64,000 nucleotides of DNA, taken from Hymenobacter sp. 15J16-1T3B (GTDB lineage Bacteria; Bacteroidota; Bacteroidia; Cytophagales; Hymenobacteraceae). Under the pieces are notes generated by a model that was not told the DNA's origin, did not search any database, and worked only from the letters and a program-made list of their open reading frames with translations. The position numbers and the translations under genes are program-made. Of the stretch, positions 52,116-60,310 are shown piece after piece (within the stretch, counting starts at the first letter, position 1; the number at the start of each line of letters is the position of its first letter). The stretch is taken from contig NZ_JAJFAV010000019.1 of NCBI RefSeq assembly GCF_020711235.1, forward strand, positions 58,553 through 122,552, written 5' to 3'.

Positions 52116-53309
52116 ATGGCCCTGAAACTCAAAAAGCTCAAAGACCAGGTTATTGTCATCACCGGTGCCTCCTCCGGCATCGGCCTCGTGACGGCCCGCA
52201 TGGCCGCCAAAAAGGGCGCCAAACTGGTGCTGGCCGCCCGCTCCGAAGAAGCCCTGCGCCAGCTCGTAAGCGAAATTAAGCAGGACGGCGGCCAGGCTGT
52301 GTACGTGGCCATCGACGTGGCCGAGCCCAGCGCCGCCCAAACCATTGCCCAGAAAGCCCAGCAGGCCTTCGGCGGCTTCGATACCTGGGTCAACAACGCC
52401 GGCGTGAGCATCTACGGCAAGGTGGAGGACACGCCCGTCGAGGACATGCGCCAGCTATTCGAGGTCAATTTCTGGGGGCTGGTCAACGGCTCCCTGGAAG
52501 CCGTGAAGCACCTCAAGCAGCGCGGCGGCGCCCTGATCAACGTGGGCAGCATCCTCTCCGACATCACGGCCATTCTGCAAACCATCTACTCGGCCAGCAA
52601 GCACGCCGTGAAGGGCTTTACCGACGGCCTGCGCATGGAGCTGGAAATGGACGGGGCGCCGGTGTCCGTCACACTCATTCAGCCCGCGGCCATCGACACG
52701 CCGTACCCCATTCACGCCAAGAACTTCATGGAGCGGGAGGCCAAGCACGCCCCGCCCGCCTACGCGCCCGAAACCGTGGCCCGCGCCATCTTGCACAGCG
52801 CCAGCGCCCCCGAGCGCAACGTGGTGGTGGGCGGCGGCGGCCGCGCCATGATTGGCATGGAGCATTGGACGCCGGGCCTGCTCGACAAGTTCATGGAGAA
52901 GTCGTTTTCGAAGCAGGAAAAGGCCGATTACGCCCCGCGCCCCCTGCACCAAAACGCCCTGGACCGCCCCATGGGCGCCCTGGAAGAGCGCGGCAACTAC
53001 CCCGGCCACACCCGGGAGTCGAGCTACTACACGGCGGCCGTGACCAGCAAGAGCCCGGTGCTGAAAACCGCCCTGGCCGTGGGCGCCGGCCTGGCACTGG
53101 CCACTTGGCTGAGCAAGTCGCGCAGCCACGACGCGGCTGACCGTGACCGGGCCGGCAACGGCTACCACCCGCGCAGCACCCCCGACGACGGCCGCCCGGC
53201 CGGCTACGCCGCCGATTTGAACCGCGCCGACCAAGGCCGGGCCGGCGGGAGCTGGACGGGCCACGACCACCGGTATTCGACGCAGACGCGGCACGAGGAC
53301 TTGCCCTAA
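52116..53309 (+). CDS. SDR oxidoreductase with long C-terminal extension
   Basis: A 397-residue protein. Residues 1-250 are a classical SDR: TGASSGIGLV, NNAGVSIYG, NVGSIL, and YSASKHA catalytic Tyr-Lys. The remaining ~145 residues are unusual: IGMEHWTPGLLDKFMEKSFSKQEK, a segment around VLKTALAVGAGLALATWLSKS that looks like a short hydrophobic helix, then a polar Gly/Asp/Arg tail. Substrate is unknown; similar SDRs are annotated as retinol or sterol-like dehydrogenases. The tail helix may tether it to a membrane. Confidence 0.9.
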   Translation: MALKLKKLKDQVIVITGASSGIGLVTARMAAKKGAKLVLAARSEEALRQLVSEIKQDGGQAVYVAIDVAEPSAAQTIAQKAQQAFGGFDTWVNNAGVSIYGKVEDTPVEDMRQLFEVNFWGLVNGSLEAVKHLKQRGGALINVGSILSDITAILQTIYSASKHAVKGFTDGLRMELEMDGAPVSVTLIQPAAIDTPYPIHAKNFMEREAKHAPPAYAPETVARAILHSASAPERNVVVGGGGRAMIGMEHWTPGLLDKFMEKSFSKQEKADYAPRPLHQNALDRPMGALEERGNYPGHTRESSYYTAAVTSKSPVLKTALAVGAGLALATWLSKSRSHDAADRDRAGNGYHPRSTPDDGRPAGYAADLNRADQGRAGGSWTGHDHRYSTQTRHEDLP

Positions 53310-53330
53310 CGGCCGCCGGCTTTACCACGC

Positions 53331-53366
53331 AAAAAAGGCTCTACCCACGCGGGTAGAGCCTTTTTT
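53331..53366 (+). terminator. Terminator after the SDR gene
   Basis: Arms AAAAAAGGCTCTACCC and GGGTAGAGCCTTTTTT with a 4-base loop. It can act in both directions and also serves the convergent gene. Confidence 0.9.
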
Positions 53367-53403
53367 GTTGCCGACTCGGCTCGTAACGCTTCGGCCGGCG
53401 GCG

Positions 53404-53898
53404 TCAGGCCGCGGCGCCTCGTTCGAGCAGCCGCTGCAGCCGGCGCAGGTAGCGCCCCATCATCCAGCGGGTGTAGCCGCGCAGCAGCCACTGCGGCGGA
53501 GCAAGGCGCAGGCCGCGCTGCACCACCGCCAACTCGAAGCGCAACGTGTACGTGAGGTCGGTATGGGCGGGGCCTGCGGGCTGGAACCGCCGTTCCACGT
53601 CCTGCCAGGCGGCTTCACCGGCCAGCGCAGTGCAGCGCACGTAGCGCTCCGGCTCGTAGGCCACGTAGCCCAGACGCGTGAGGGCGTGGGGGCAGGTGGG
53701 GGAGAGAAACGCGTCTTCGGTAGCCACCACGCCGGGCCCGGGCGCGGGGCCGTCGAGCAGGGTGCGGTGAATTTCGCGGCGCCAGCGGGCGTCGTGGCGC
53801 AGGTCGGCGGCCAGGGCAAAGACGGTGGGCAGCGGGGCCGCAATGCGGATGCGGCGTTCTACTTCGATAATCGGGGTGCGGGGCGAGGCAAGGAGCAT
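53404..53898 (-). CDS. SRPBCC superfamily protein
   Basis: A 164-residue hydrophobic-ligand-binding-type domain: VERRIRIAAPLPTVFALAADLRHDARWRREIH at the N-terminus and a long C-terminal helix (LLRGYTRWMMGRYLRRLQRLLERG), the usual START/Bet v 1-like layout. Ligand unknown. The ATG at 53898 is preferred over a GTG at 53910. Confidence 0.8.
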   Translation of the reverse strand: MLLASPRTPIIEVERRIRIAAPLPTVFALAADLRHDARWRREIHRTLLDGPAPGPGVVATEDAFLSPTCPHALTRLGYVAYEPERYVRCTALAGEAAWQDVERRFQPAGPAHTDLTYTLRFELAVVQRGLRLAPPQWLLRGYTRWMMGRYLRRLQRLLERGAAA

Positions 53899-54179
53899 GG
53901 CAACGAACACCGGCCTACGCCGCGCCGCAGCAGGCGGCGGGCTGGCCGGTCACTGCGAAAGTGGGGCGCTGCACCGGCGCCGACAACCACACAAGCATGT
54001 GACGCGGCTGATTGGGTAATGGTGTTAAGATTGATCATAATCGATTGATTGTTTAGTAATTGTAGATTTTGAGGTGGCTCTCGTGGCGGCTGATCGGTGT
54101 AAGCTCCGCCCCGAATATGCTATTCCCAGCCCTGGGCCAACGGGCTACTTTCGGGAGTTCACAACGCGTTTTCACCCTC

Positions 54180-55130
54180 ATGACTGACAAAAAAATCATT
54201 GCCGTATTCGGCGCTACCGGCGCCCAGGGCGGCGGCTTGGTCCGCGCCATTCTGCGGGACGCTGCCAGCGAGTTTGCCGTGCGCGCCATCACCCGCAACC
54301 CCGACTCCGATAAAGCCCGCGAACTAGCCCGCCTCGGCGCCGAAGTAGTGCAGGCCGACCTCGACGACCCGCAGAGCCTGCGCCGCGCCCTGCAGGGAGC
54401 TTATGGGGCCTTTTGCGTGACCTTTTTCTGGGACCATTTTTCGCCCGAACGCGAACTGGCCGAAGCCCGGCACTTGGCCGAAGCTGCCAAGGAGGCGCAG
54501 GTGCAGCACGTCATCTGGTCGACGCTGGAGGACGTGCGCCAGTGGGTACCGCTCGACGACGACCGGATGCCCACCCTGCACGGCCGCTACAAGGTGCCGC
54601 ACACCGACGCCAAGGGCGAGGCCGACCAGTATTTCCGCGACCTGGGCGTGCCCACCACCTTCCTGCTGACCTCGTTCTACTGGGAAAACCTCATTCACTT
54701 CGGCATGGGCCCGCAGCCCGCCGCCGACGGCTCCCTGGCCGTGGTCTTTCCCATGGGCGACAAGCGCCTGTCCTCCATTGCCGCCGAGGACATCGGCCGC
54801 TGCGCCTACGGCATCTTTAAAAAAGGGACGGCCCTGATCGGCCAAACCGTGGGTGTCGCCGGTGAACAGCTCACCTGGCACGACATGGCCGCCTCCCTGA
54901 GCCGAGCCCTGGGCCGGGAGGTGCGCTACCACGCCGTCGAGCCCGCCGCCTACCGGCAGTTCGGCTTTCCCGGCGCCGAGGACCTGGGCAATATGTTTCA
55001 GGCCAACCGGGACTTCGAGCAGCACTACGTGGGCGCCCGCGACGTGGCCTTTTCGCGCGAGCTGAACCCCGAGCTTCTCACATTTGACGCGTGGCTGACC
55101 CAAAACGCCGCACGCTTGCCCATGGCGTAA
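54180..55130 (+). CDS. NmrA/HSCARG-like NAD(P)-binding protein
   Basis: A 316-residue atypical SDR of the NmrA group, thought to sense NADP(H) redox state or act as a reductase. The dinucleotide loop VFGATGAQGGGLVRAIL is near the N-terminus, and FVTFFWDHFSPERELAEARHLAEAAKEAQVQHVIWSTLED and GRYKVPHTDAKGEAD follow as in HSCARG. The Tyr-Lys catalytic pair of classical SDRs is not in its usual form. It is a single gene between the SRPBCC gene and the unknown tandem paralogues. Confidence 0.9.
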   Translation: MTDKKIIAVFGATGAQGGGLVRAILRDAASEFAVRAITRNPDSDKARELARLGAEVVQADLDDPQSLRRALQGAYGAFCVTFFWDHFSPERELAEARHLAEAAKEAQVQHVIWSTLEDVRQWVPLDDDRMPTLHGRYKVPHTDAKGEADQYFRDLGVPTTFLLTSFYWENLIHFGMGPQPAADGSLAVVFPMGDKRLSSIAAEDIGRCAYGIFKKGTALIGQTVGVAGEQLTWHDMAASLSRALGREVRYHAVEPAAYRQFGFPGAEDLGNMFQANRDFEQHYVGARDVAFSRELNPELLTFDAWLTQNAARLPMA

Positions 55131-55225
55131 ACGCTCGGCCATATCGCCGCTCAGCGCGGTTGCAGTTTACGGCCCGTTGGCGCAAGCCAGCGGGCCGTTG
55201 CGTTGTCGCTCAGCCGCTCGGGTGG

Positions 55226-55432
55226 TTGCGGGCGCTTATCTTCGGCGGCTTCATCGTTTATTCTATGCTTCGCGCCAAATACAGTCAGCAACAAGCCAGC
55301 GGAAAGTACCGGCCAGGCCAATCAGCAGCGGCAGTGAGCTACCTGCCGGTGGCAGACGGCGCCGAGGTCAGTACAGACCAGCTCACCAATAAGCAGGGGC
55401 TCCGCGGGCTAGCAGGGGAGGTGGCGGCATGA
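55226..55432 (+). CDS. Small predicted membrane protein, coupled to the next gene
   Basis: A 68-residue ORF from a TTG start, or 55 residues from the ATG at 55265. RALIFGGFIVYSML at the N-terminus looks like a short membrane segment; the rest is polar (QQASGKYRPGQSAAAVSYLPV). The stop overlaps the start of the next gene as ATGA, which implies coupled translation and supports a real gene. The start is uncertain. Confidence 0.5.
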   Translation: MRALIFGGFIVYSMLRAKYSQQQASGKYRPGQSAAAVSYLPVADGAEVSTDQLTNKQGLRGLAGEVAA

Positions 55433-56022
55433 CGTCGGTTGAGTTCTGGCTCCGATTACCGCCGTTTGAGTATGTCACCACGTATTCCTTTAACCGCGGC
55501 CCCAAGCTGCAACGCTTAACCCGAACCGCCGCCGCCCTGCGCCAATCCTTGCAGCAGGAGTTGCGCACGGCCCGCTTTATGGGGCAGCGCGCCCTACGGC
55601 AGCACCTGCAGGAACTAGCGCAGTTTGGCCAGCGCCAAGATGTGCCGCTGACCACCGCGGACGGCTGTTTTGACATTACCGCCAGCCTCATCGCGCGGGT
55701 CAATCGTACGGATGAGGCACTCGGGCTGCTGCGCGCTGTGATAATGACTCCCGTTGGGGAGAGTTTGGCCGCAGGGTGCCGCCCCATATTCCGCGACGCG
55801 CTGGTATTTCACGACGCTGCGGGGCGCATTGTGGAGACGTTAAATATTTGTCTGCAGTGTCGCTACCTGCAGAATCAAGCGGGAGAATTTGTGGAAGCGG
55901 ACCCAGCGGTGTACGACCAGTTGCGGCGGGTGCTAACGGCCTTGGGCCACCCAATAAATACCGTAGCTGACGCGCAAGAGGCCGCTCAAAACGCTGATTT
56001 CTTTTCGCATGACGTCGGTTGA
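55429..56022 (+). CDS. Unknown protein, first of a tandem paralogous pair
   Basis: A 197-residue protein of no known family. It begins MTSVEFWLRLPPFEYVTTYSFNRGPKLQ, contains LTTADGCFDITAS and FRDALVFHDAAGRIVETLNICLQCRYL, and ends with a helical segment. The downstream gene (56009-56554) encodes a paralogue with the same start and the same NIC[LF]QC motif; the two overlap by 14 bp. The CxxC-like pair (Cys-x2-Cys) suggests a metal or redox role, which is inference. Upstream coupling is by ATGA. Confidence 0.72.
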   Translation: MTSVEFWLRLPPFEYVTTYSFNRGPKLQRLTRTAAALRQSLQQELRTARFMGQRALRQHLQELAQFGQRQDVPLTTADGCFDITASLIARVNRTDEALGLLRAVIMTPVGESLAAGCRPIFRDALVFHDAAGRIVETLNICLQCRYLQNQAGEFVEADPAVYDQLRRVLTALGHPINTVADAQEAAQNADFFSHDVG

Positions 56023-56554
56023 GTTCTGGCAGCAGTTGCCGCCGTTTGAGTACCTCGTCACCTATTCCTTCAACCGCGGCCCCAAACTGCAACAACTGCA
56101 GCACGCGGCCGACCAGGAAAAACGGGCCTTGCGCCTTCAACTATTGAGCAGCACTGGCCCGCAATTGCAGCAGTTCCGCGCCGCTTTGCGCCGGTGCGAG
56201 GCCTTCAGCAGCGAATTGCTCAACAGCCCGCTCACCACCGACGGCTCCGCTTTCAACCTCACCGCAACGCCCATCACCACGCTCGATGCCGCGGCCGCAA
56301 GGGAAATTGGGGCGCTGCTGAGCCGGGCGGTGCTACGGCACTTTGATTGGATGTGCAGCCCGGTCTACCGCGACGCCTTAGCCTTTCACGCCGCCGATGG
56401 CCGCTTGCGCAGCGTGTTGAACATCTGCTTTCAATGTGACCGAATGCGCACCGGCACCGGCCACGAGGTGCAGGCCGATGCCGCGGTGTACCAGGAACTG
56501 AAAACCCTGCTGCAGCGCTTGGGTCACCCCATTGCCGACGGCCTCGAAGTATAA
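56009..56554 (+). CDS. Unknown protein, second of the tandem paralogous pair
   Basis: A 181-residue paralogue of the preceding gene: MTSVEFWQQLPPFEYLVTYSFNRGPKLQQ, LTTDGSAFNLTATPI, YRDALAFHAADGRLRSVLNICFQCDRM. The DNA around the two start codons is identical for over 20 bases, while the rest has diverged widely, so the duplication is old but the beginning is conserved. It overlaps the first gene by 14 bp. A strong terminator follows. No functional clue beyond the shared Cys-x2-Cys and the PPFEY/TYSFNRGPKLQ motif. Confidence 0.72.
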   Translation: MTSVEFWQQLPPFEYLVTYSFNRGPKLQQLQHAADQEKRALRLQLLSSTGPQLQQFRAALRRCEAFSSELLNSPLTTDGSAFNLTATPITTLDAAAAREIGALLSRAVLRHFDWMCSPVYRDALAFHAADGRLRSVLNICFQCDRMRTGTGHEVQADAAVYQELKTLLQRLGHPIADGLEV

Positions 56555-56556
56555 AC

Positions 56557-56591
56557 AAAAAGCCCCGCGGCAACTGCCGCGGGGCTTTTTT
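56557..56591. terminator. Bidirectional terminator between the tandem genes and pckA
   Basis: Arms AAGCCCCGCGGCA and TGCCGCGGGGCTT with A and T runs on the outer sides. Confidence 0.9.
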
Positions 56592-56632
56592 GGTGAGTGA
56601 AGTGAGGTTGTAGGTAGAGTGGCAGTAGTGTC

Positions 56633-58258
56633 TTAGGCTTCCACGGCGGCTTTCGGCGCGCCGGCCAGAATTTCTTCGTTGGCGAAGTCGGCAAACTTCT
56701 GGAAGTTGTCGATGAACTTGTGGGCCAGGTCGTTGGCCGTTTTGTCGTAGGCTTCCTTGTCCTCCCAGGTATTGCGGGGTTCCAGGATTTCCTCCGGCAC
56801 GCCGGGCACCGAGGCGGGCACTTCCACCCCGAAAATCGGGTGCTTGTGGAATTCCACGTCGTTGAGCTTGCCTTCCAGCGCGGCCGTAATCATGGCGCGG
56901 GTGTAGCTCAGCTTCATGCGGTGGCCGGTGCCGTAGGCGCCGCCGGTCCAGCCGGTGTTGATCAGCCACACGTTCACGTCGGGGTGCTCTTCCATTTTCT
57001 GGCCCAGCATCTCGGCGTACTTGGTGGGGTGCAGGGGCAGGAATACTTGACCAAAGCAGGCCGAGAAAGTGGTTTGCGGCTCGGTCACGCCCATTTCGGT
57101 GCCGGCCACCTTGGCGGTGTAGCCCGACATGAAGTGGTACATGGCGTGCGACTTATCCAGGCGCGAGATGGGCGGAATCACGCCAAACGCGTCGGCCGTG
57201 AGGAAGAAGATGTTCTTCGGTACGCCGGCCACCGAGGGCTCCACCGCGTTCGGGATGAAGTTGATGGGGTAAGCCGTGCGGGTGTTTTCGGTTACCGACT
57301 TGTTGGCGTAGTCCACCGTGTGGGTGCCCGGCAGGAAGCGGGTATTCTCCACGATGCTGCCAAACTTGATGGCGTCCCAAATTTCGGGCTCCTTCTCGCG
57401 CGAGAGGTCGATAACCTTGGCGTAGCAGCCACCTTCGAAGTTGAAGATGCCGGCATCACCGGGCATCCAGCCGTGCTCGTCGTCGCCCACCAGCCCGCGG
57501 TTCGGGTCGGCCGACAGGGTCGTCTTGCCCGTGCCCGAGAGGCCGAAGAAGATGGCCGTGTCGCCGTCTTTGCCCACGTTGGCCGAGCAGTGCATGGCCA
57601 GCGTGTTGTGCTCATGGGGCAGCAGGTAGTTCAGCACCCCGAAAATGCCCTTCTTCATCTCGCCGGCGTAGCCCGTGCCGCCGATCAGAATCATCTTCTT
57701 CGAGAAGTTCAGGATGGCGAAGTTCGCCTGCCGGGTGCCGTCCACGCTCGGGTCGGCCTCGAAACCGGGGGCGCAGATGATGGAGAAGTCCGGGTCCCAC
57801 GAGGTGTCTGCGCCGGCTTCAGGGCGCAGGAACATGTTGTTGCAGAACAGGTTATGCCAAGCCAGCTCGTTCACTACGCGCAGCTTCAGCTGGTAGTCGG
57901 GGTGGGCGCCGGCGTAAGCATCGCGCACGTAGATTTTCTTATCGGCCAAGTAGGCCACCATCTTCTCGTGCAGCTGGTCAAACTTCTCGGGGCTGAACGC
58001 GATATTAATGTCGCCCCACCACACGGAATCAGCGGTGTGTTCGTCCTTCACCACGAAGCGGTCCTTGGGCGAGCGGCCGGTAAACTTGCCGGTGTCGGCC
58101 ATCAGTGCGCCGGTGTCGGTCAGGGTGCCTTCGCCGTTCTTGAGCGCCTCTTCCACCAGTTCGGCGGGCGTCAGGTTCAGGCAAACCTCCTTCGCCTGGC
58201 TGATGCCCAGGGGCTTGAGGCGGTTCAGGGCATTGGTGGAAGCAGCAGTTTCCATCAT
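56633..58258 (-). CDS. pckA: Phosphoenolpyruvate carboxykinase (ATP)
   Basis: A 541-residue PckA that converts oxaloacetate and ATP to phosphoenolpyruvate in gluconeogenesis. The substrate and metal residues lie in GRSPKDRF, the kinase loop GLSGTGKTTLSADPNRGLVGDDEHGW, NFEGGCYAKVIDLSREKEPEIWDAI and GYTAKVAGTE. Start at 58258 (one of two adjacent ATG codons). The promoter has a TTTG at 58337-58340 and TACTTTTG at 58308-58315 on the minus strand, and a 12-bp palindrome of the LacI-family type overlaps its -33 element. Confidence 0.97.
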   Translation of the reverse strand: MMETAASTNALNRLKPLGISQAKEVCLNLTPAELVEEALKNGEGTLTDTGALMADTGKFTGRSPKDRFVVKDEHTADSVWWGDINIAFSPEKFDQLHEKMVAYLADKKIYVRDAYAGAHPDYQLKLRVVNELAWHNLFCNNMFLRPEAGADTSWDPDFSIICAPGFEADPSVDGTRQANFAILNFSKKMILIGGTGYAGEMKKGIFGVLNYLLPHEHNTLAMHCSANVGKDGDTAIFFGLSGTGKTTLSADPNRGLVGDDEHGWMPGDAGIFNFEGGCYAKVIDLSREKEPEIWDAIKFGSIVENTRFLPGTHTVDYANKSVTENTRTAYPINFIPNAVEPSVAGVPKNIFFLTADAFGVIPPISRLDKSHAMYHFMSGYTAKVAGTEMGVTEPQTTFSACFGQVFLPLHPTKYAEMLGQKMEEHPDVNVWLINTGWTGGAYGTGHRMKLSYTRAMITAALEGKLNDVEFHKHPIFGVEVPASVPGVPEEILEPRNTWEDKEAYDKTANDLAHKFIDNFQKFADFANEEILAGAPKAAVEA

Positions 58259-58307
58259 AAGCACGGAATGGGATTGGAAATTGGGGTGGGACAGGGGATT
58301 GGTGAGA

Positions 58308-58340
58308 CAAAAGTAGGCGAAAAACCGTTAGGACTGCAAA
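58308..58340 (-). promoter_or_regulatory. Promoter of pckA (TTTG ... TACTTTTG)
   Basis: TTTG at 58337-58340, a 21-bp spacer and the exact box TACTTTTG at 58308-58315, all read on the minus strand. It is a full Bacteroidota promoter. Confidence 0.75.
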
Positions 58341-58347
58341 CGTTTGC
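58336..58347. promoter_or_regulatory. Palindrome GCAAACGTTTGC on the -33 element of pckA
   Basis: A perfect 12-bp palindrome that contains the -33 TTTG. The core resembles sites of LacI-family regulators (for example E. coli PurR or Cra-like AAACGTTT sites). No LacI-family gene lies in the window. Confidence 0.55.
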
Positions 58348-58490
58348 GCTAACACTTGTAAGCTTCCTTACGGCATCAGAAATTAGAAAGATTTCTTAGA
58401 TTTACCCGTAAGCCCCAGCCCCGCCCCGGGCGCTGTCGGGCTTTTTTGCTACCTTTTTTCTCTCACCCCTACTCCATCTTCCCCGCACTC

Positions 58491-60227
58491 ATGCAAGTAG
58501 CCACCGCCCAGGCGCCGCCGCCGACCCCCACCAGCTCCGGGCACCCGAAGGGCCTGTACGTGCTCTTCGCCACCGAAATGTGGGAGCGTTTCAGCTATTA
58601 CGGCATGCGCGCCCTGTTGTCGCTGTACATGATCAAGGCGCTGCTGCTCAACAAGGAGACGTCCTCGCTCATTTACGGCAACTACACTTCGCTGGTCTAC
58701 CTCACGCCGCTGCTTGGGGGCTACGTGGCCGACCGCTACTGGGGCAACCGCCGCTCCATCCTGGTAGGTGGCCTGGTAATGGCCTTGGGACAGTTTGCTC
58801 TGTTTTTCAGCGCCTCCTTTTACCAAGCCGGCCAAACCAGCGTGCCCACCATGCAGCTGGCCCTCTTTTTCCTGGGCCTGGGCTGCCTGATCTTTGGCAA
58901 CGGCTTCTTCAAACCGAATATTTCCTCGATGGTGGGTACGCTGTACCCGGCCGGCGACAAGCGCATCGACGCCGCCTACACCATCTTCTACATGGGCATC
59001 AACCTCGGCGCGTTCTTCTCGCCGCTGGTCTGCGGCACCCTGGGCGACACCGGCAACCCCGCCGACTTTAAGTGGGGCTTCCTAGCCGCCGGCATCGGCA
59101 TGCTCGTTGGTTCGCTCACGTTCGAGCTGTTCAAAAAGAAATACGTGGTAACCGCCTCGGGCGCCCCGCTGGGCGCCAAGCCCGAGCGCACCGTGGCCCA
59201 CGCCTCGCAGATTCCGGCCGACACCGCCGCCCCCGTGCGCAGCGAAACCATTGCCCAGCCCGCCGCCAAGAGCTTCGCCAGCAAGCTGCCCATGCTCATC
59301 GGCGTGTTCGTGGTGGTGTACGCCGCCATTGCCTGGCTGATGAACTACGACTGGGTGGGCGCGCTGGTCTTTTCGGCCATGATTGTAATGCCCATGGCCG
59401 TGCTGGCCGACAACTCCCTGACCTCGCGGGAGCGGGAAAAAATCTACGTGATTCTCATCCTGAGCTTCTTCGTAATATTCTTCTGGGGCGCGTTTGAGCA
59501 GGCCGGCGCCTCGCTGACCTTCTTCGCCGACGAGCAAACCAACCGGCAGCTGACCGATACCTACACCGTGCCGGCTTCGTTCTTCCAGTCGGCCAACGCG
59601 CTGTTCATCATCATCTTCGCGCCGGTGTTTGCCGTGCTCTGGGGCGCCCTGGGCCGCAACGAGCCCTCGTCGCCGCTGAAAATGTCCATCGGCCTGATGC
59701 TGCTGGCCGTGGGCTACCTCATCATTGCTTTCGGCGTGAAGGGCGTGGATGCCAACACCAAAGTGAGCATGTTCTGGCTGATTACCATGTACTTGCTGCA
59801 CACCTTCGGCGAGTTGTGCCTGTCGCCCATCGGTCTGGCGCTGGTCAATAAGCTGGCCCCGGCCCGCTTCGCCTCGCTGCTGATGGCCGTGTGGTTCCTG
59901 GCCACCGCCGCCGGCAACAAGCTGGCCGGCGTGCTCTCGGGCCTGTACCCGGCCGGCCCCGGCGAGTTCAAGAAAGCCGCCGACGCTGGCATCGACCTGC
60001 CCGCCATCCTCAACGGCACCCAGCAGGCCACGGCCGAGGTAGTAGCCAAGCTCAAGGAGCTGGAAATTCCCTACCAGTGGCCCTCGTTCCTGGGCTTCCA
60101 GATCCACAGCCTCTACGACTTCTTTATGATTTTCGTGGTGCTGTCGGCCGCCGCTTCCATCATTCTGTTCGTCATCTACCGCAAGCTGACCAAGATGATG
60201 GACGAGCCGGTGGCTCCGGTAGCGTAA
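58491..60227 (+). CDS. Peptide MFS transporter, POT/PTR family
   Basis: A 578-residue proton-coupled oligopeptide transporter with about 14 membrane helices. The POT hallmark FATEMWERFSYYGMRALL is at the start of helix 1, and GGYVADRYWGNRRSI and GNGFFKPNISSMVGTLYPAGDKRIDAAYTIFYMGINLGAFFSPLV (second PTR signature) follow. The ExxER proton motif is intact. It imports di- and tripeptides. The ATG at 58491 is chosen to give a short cytoplasmic N-terminus. A second, divergent POT gene follows. Confidence 0.95.
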   Translation: MQVATAQAPPPTPTSSGHPKGLYVLFATEMWERFSYYGMRALLSLYMIKALLLNKETSSLIYGNYTSLVYLTPLLGGYVADRYWGNRRSILVGGLVMALGQFALFFSASFYQAGQTSVPTMQLALFFLGLGCLIFGNGFFKPNISSMVGTLYPAGDKRIDAAYTIFYMGINLGAFFSPLVCGTLGDTGNPADFKWGFLAAGIGMLVGSLTFELFKKKYVVTASGAPLGAKPERTVAHASQIPADTAAPVRSETIAQPAAKSFASKLPMLIGVFVVVYAAIAWLMNYDWVGALVFSAMIVMPMAVLADNSLTSREREKIYVILILSFFVIFFWGAFEQAGASLTFFADEQTNRQLTDTYTVPASFFQSANALFIIIFAPVFAVLWGALGRNEPSSPLKMSIGLMLLAVGYLIIAFGVKGVDANTKVSMFWLITMYLLHTFGELCLSPIGLALVNKLAPARFASLLMAVWFLATAAGNKLAGVLSGLYPAGPGEFKKAADAGIDLPAILNGTQQATAEVVAKLKELEIPYQWPSFLGFQIHSLYDFFMIFVVLSAAASIILFVIYRKLTKMMDEPVAPVA

Positions 60228-60259
60228 GCGCAAGCCCCGTTCGTCATTCTGATTATTGC

Positions 60260-60293
60260 AAAGCCCGTCGATTGATTTCGGCGGGCTTTTTTT
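60260..60293 (+). terminator. Terminator between the two POT genes
   Basis: Stem AAAGCCCG / CGGGCTTT with a loop and T7. It implies separate transcription of the two transporters, or partial read-through. Confidence 0.7.
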
Positions 60294-60310
60294 CGCCCTT
60301 ATTCCCCTCT

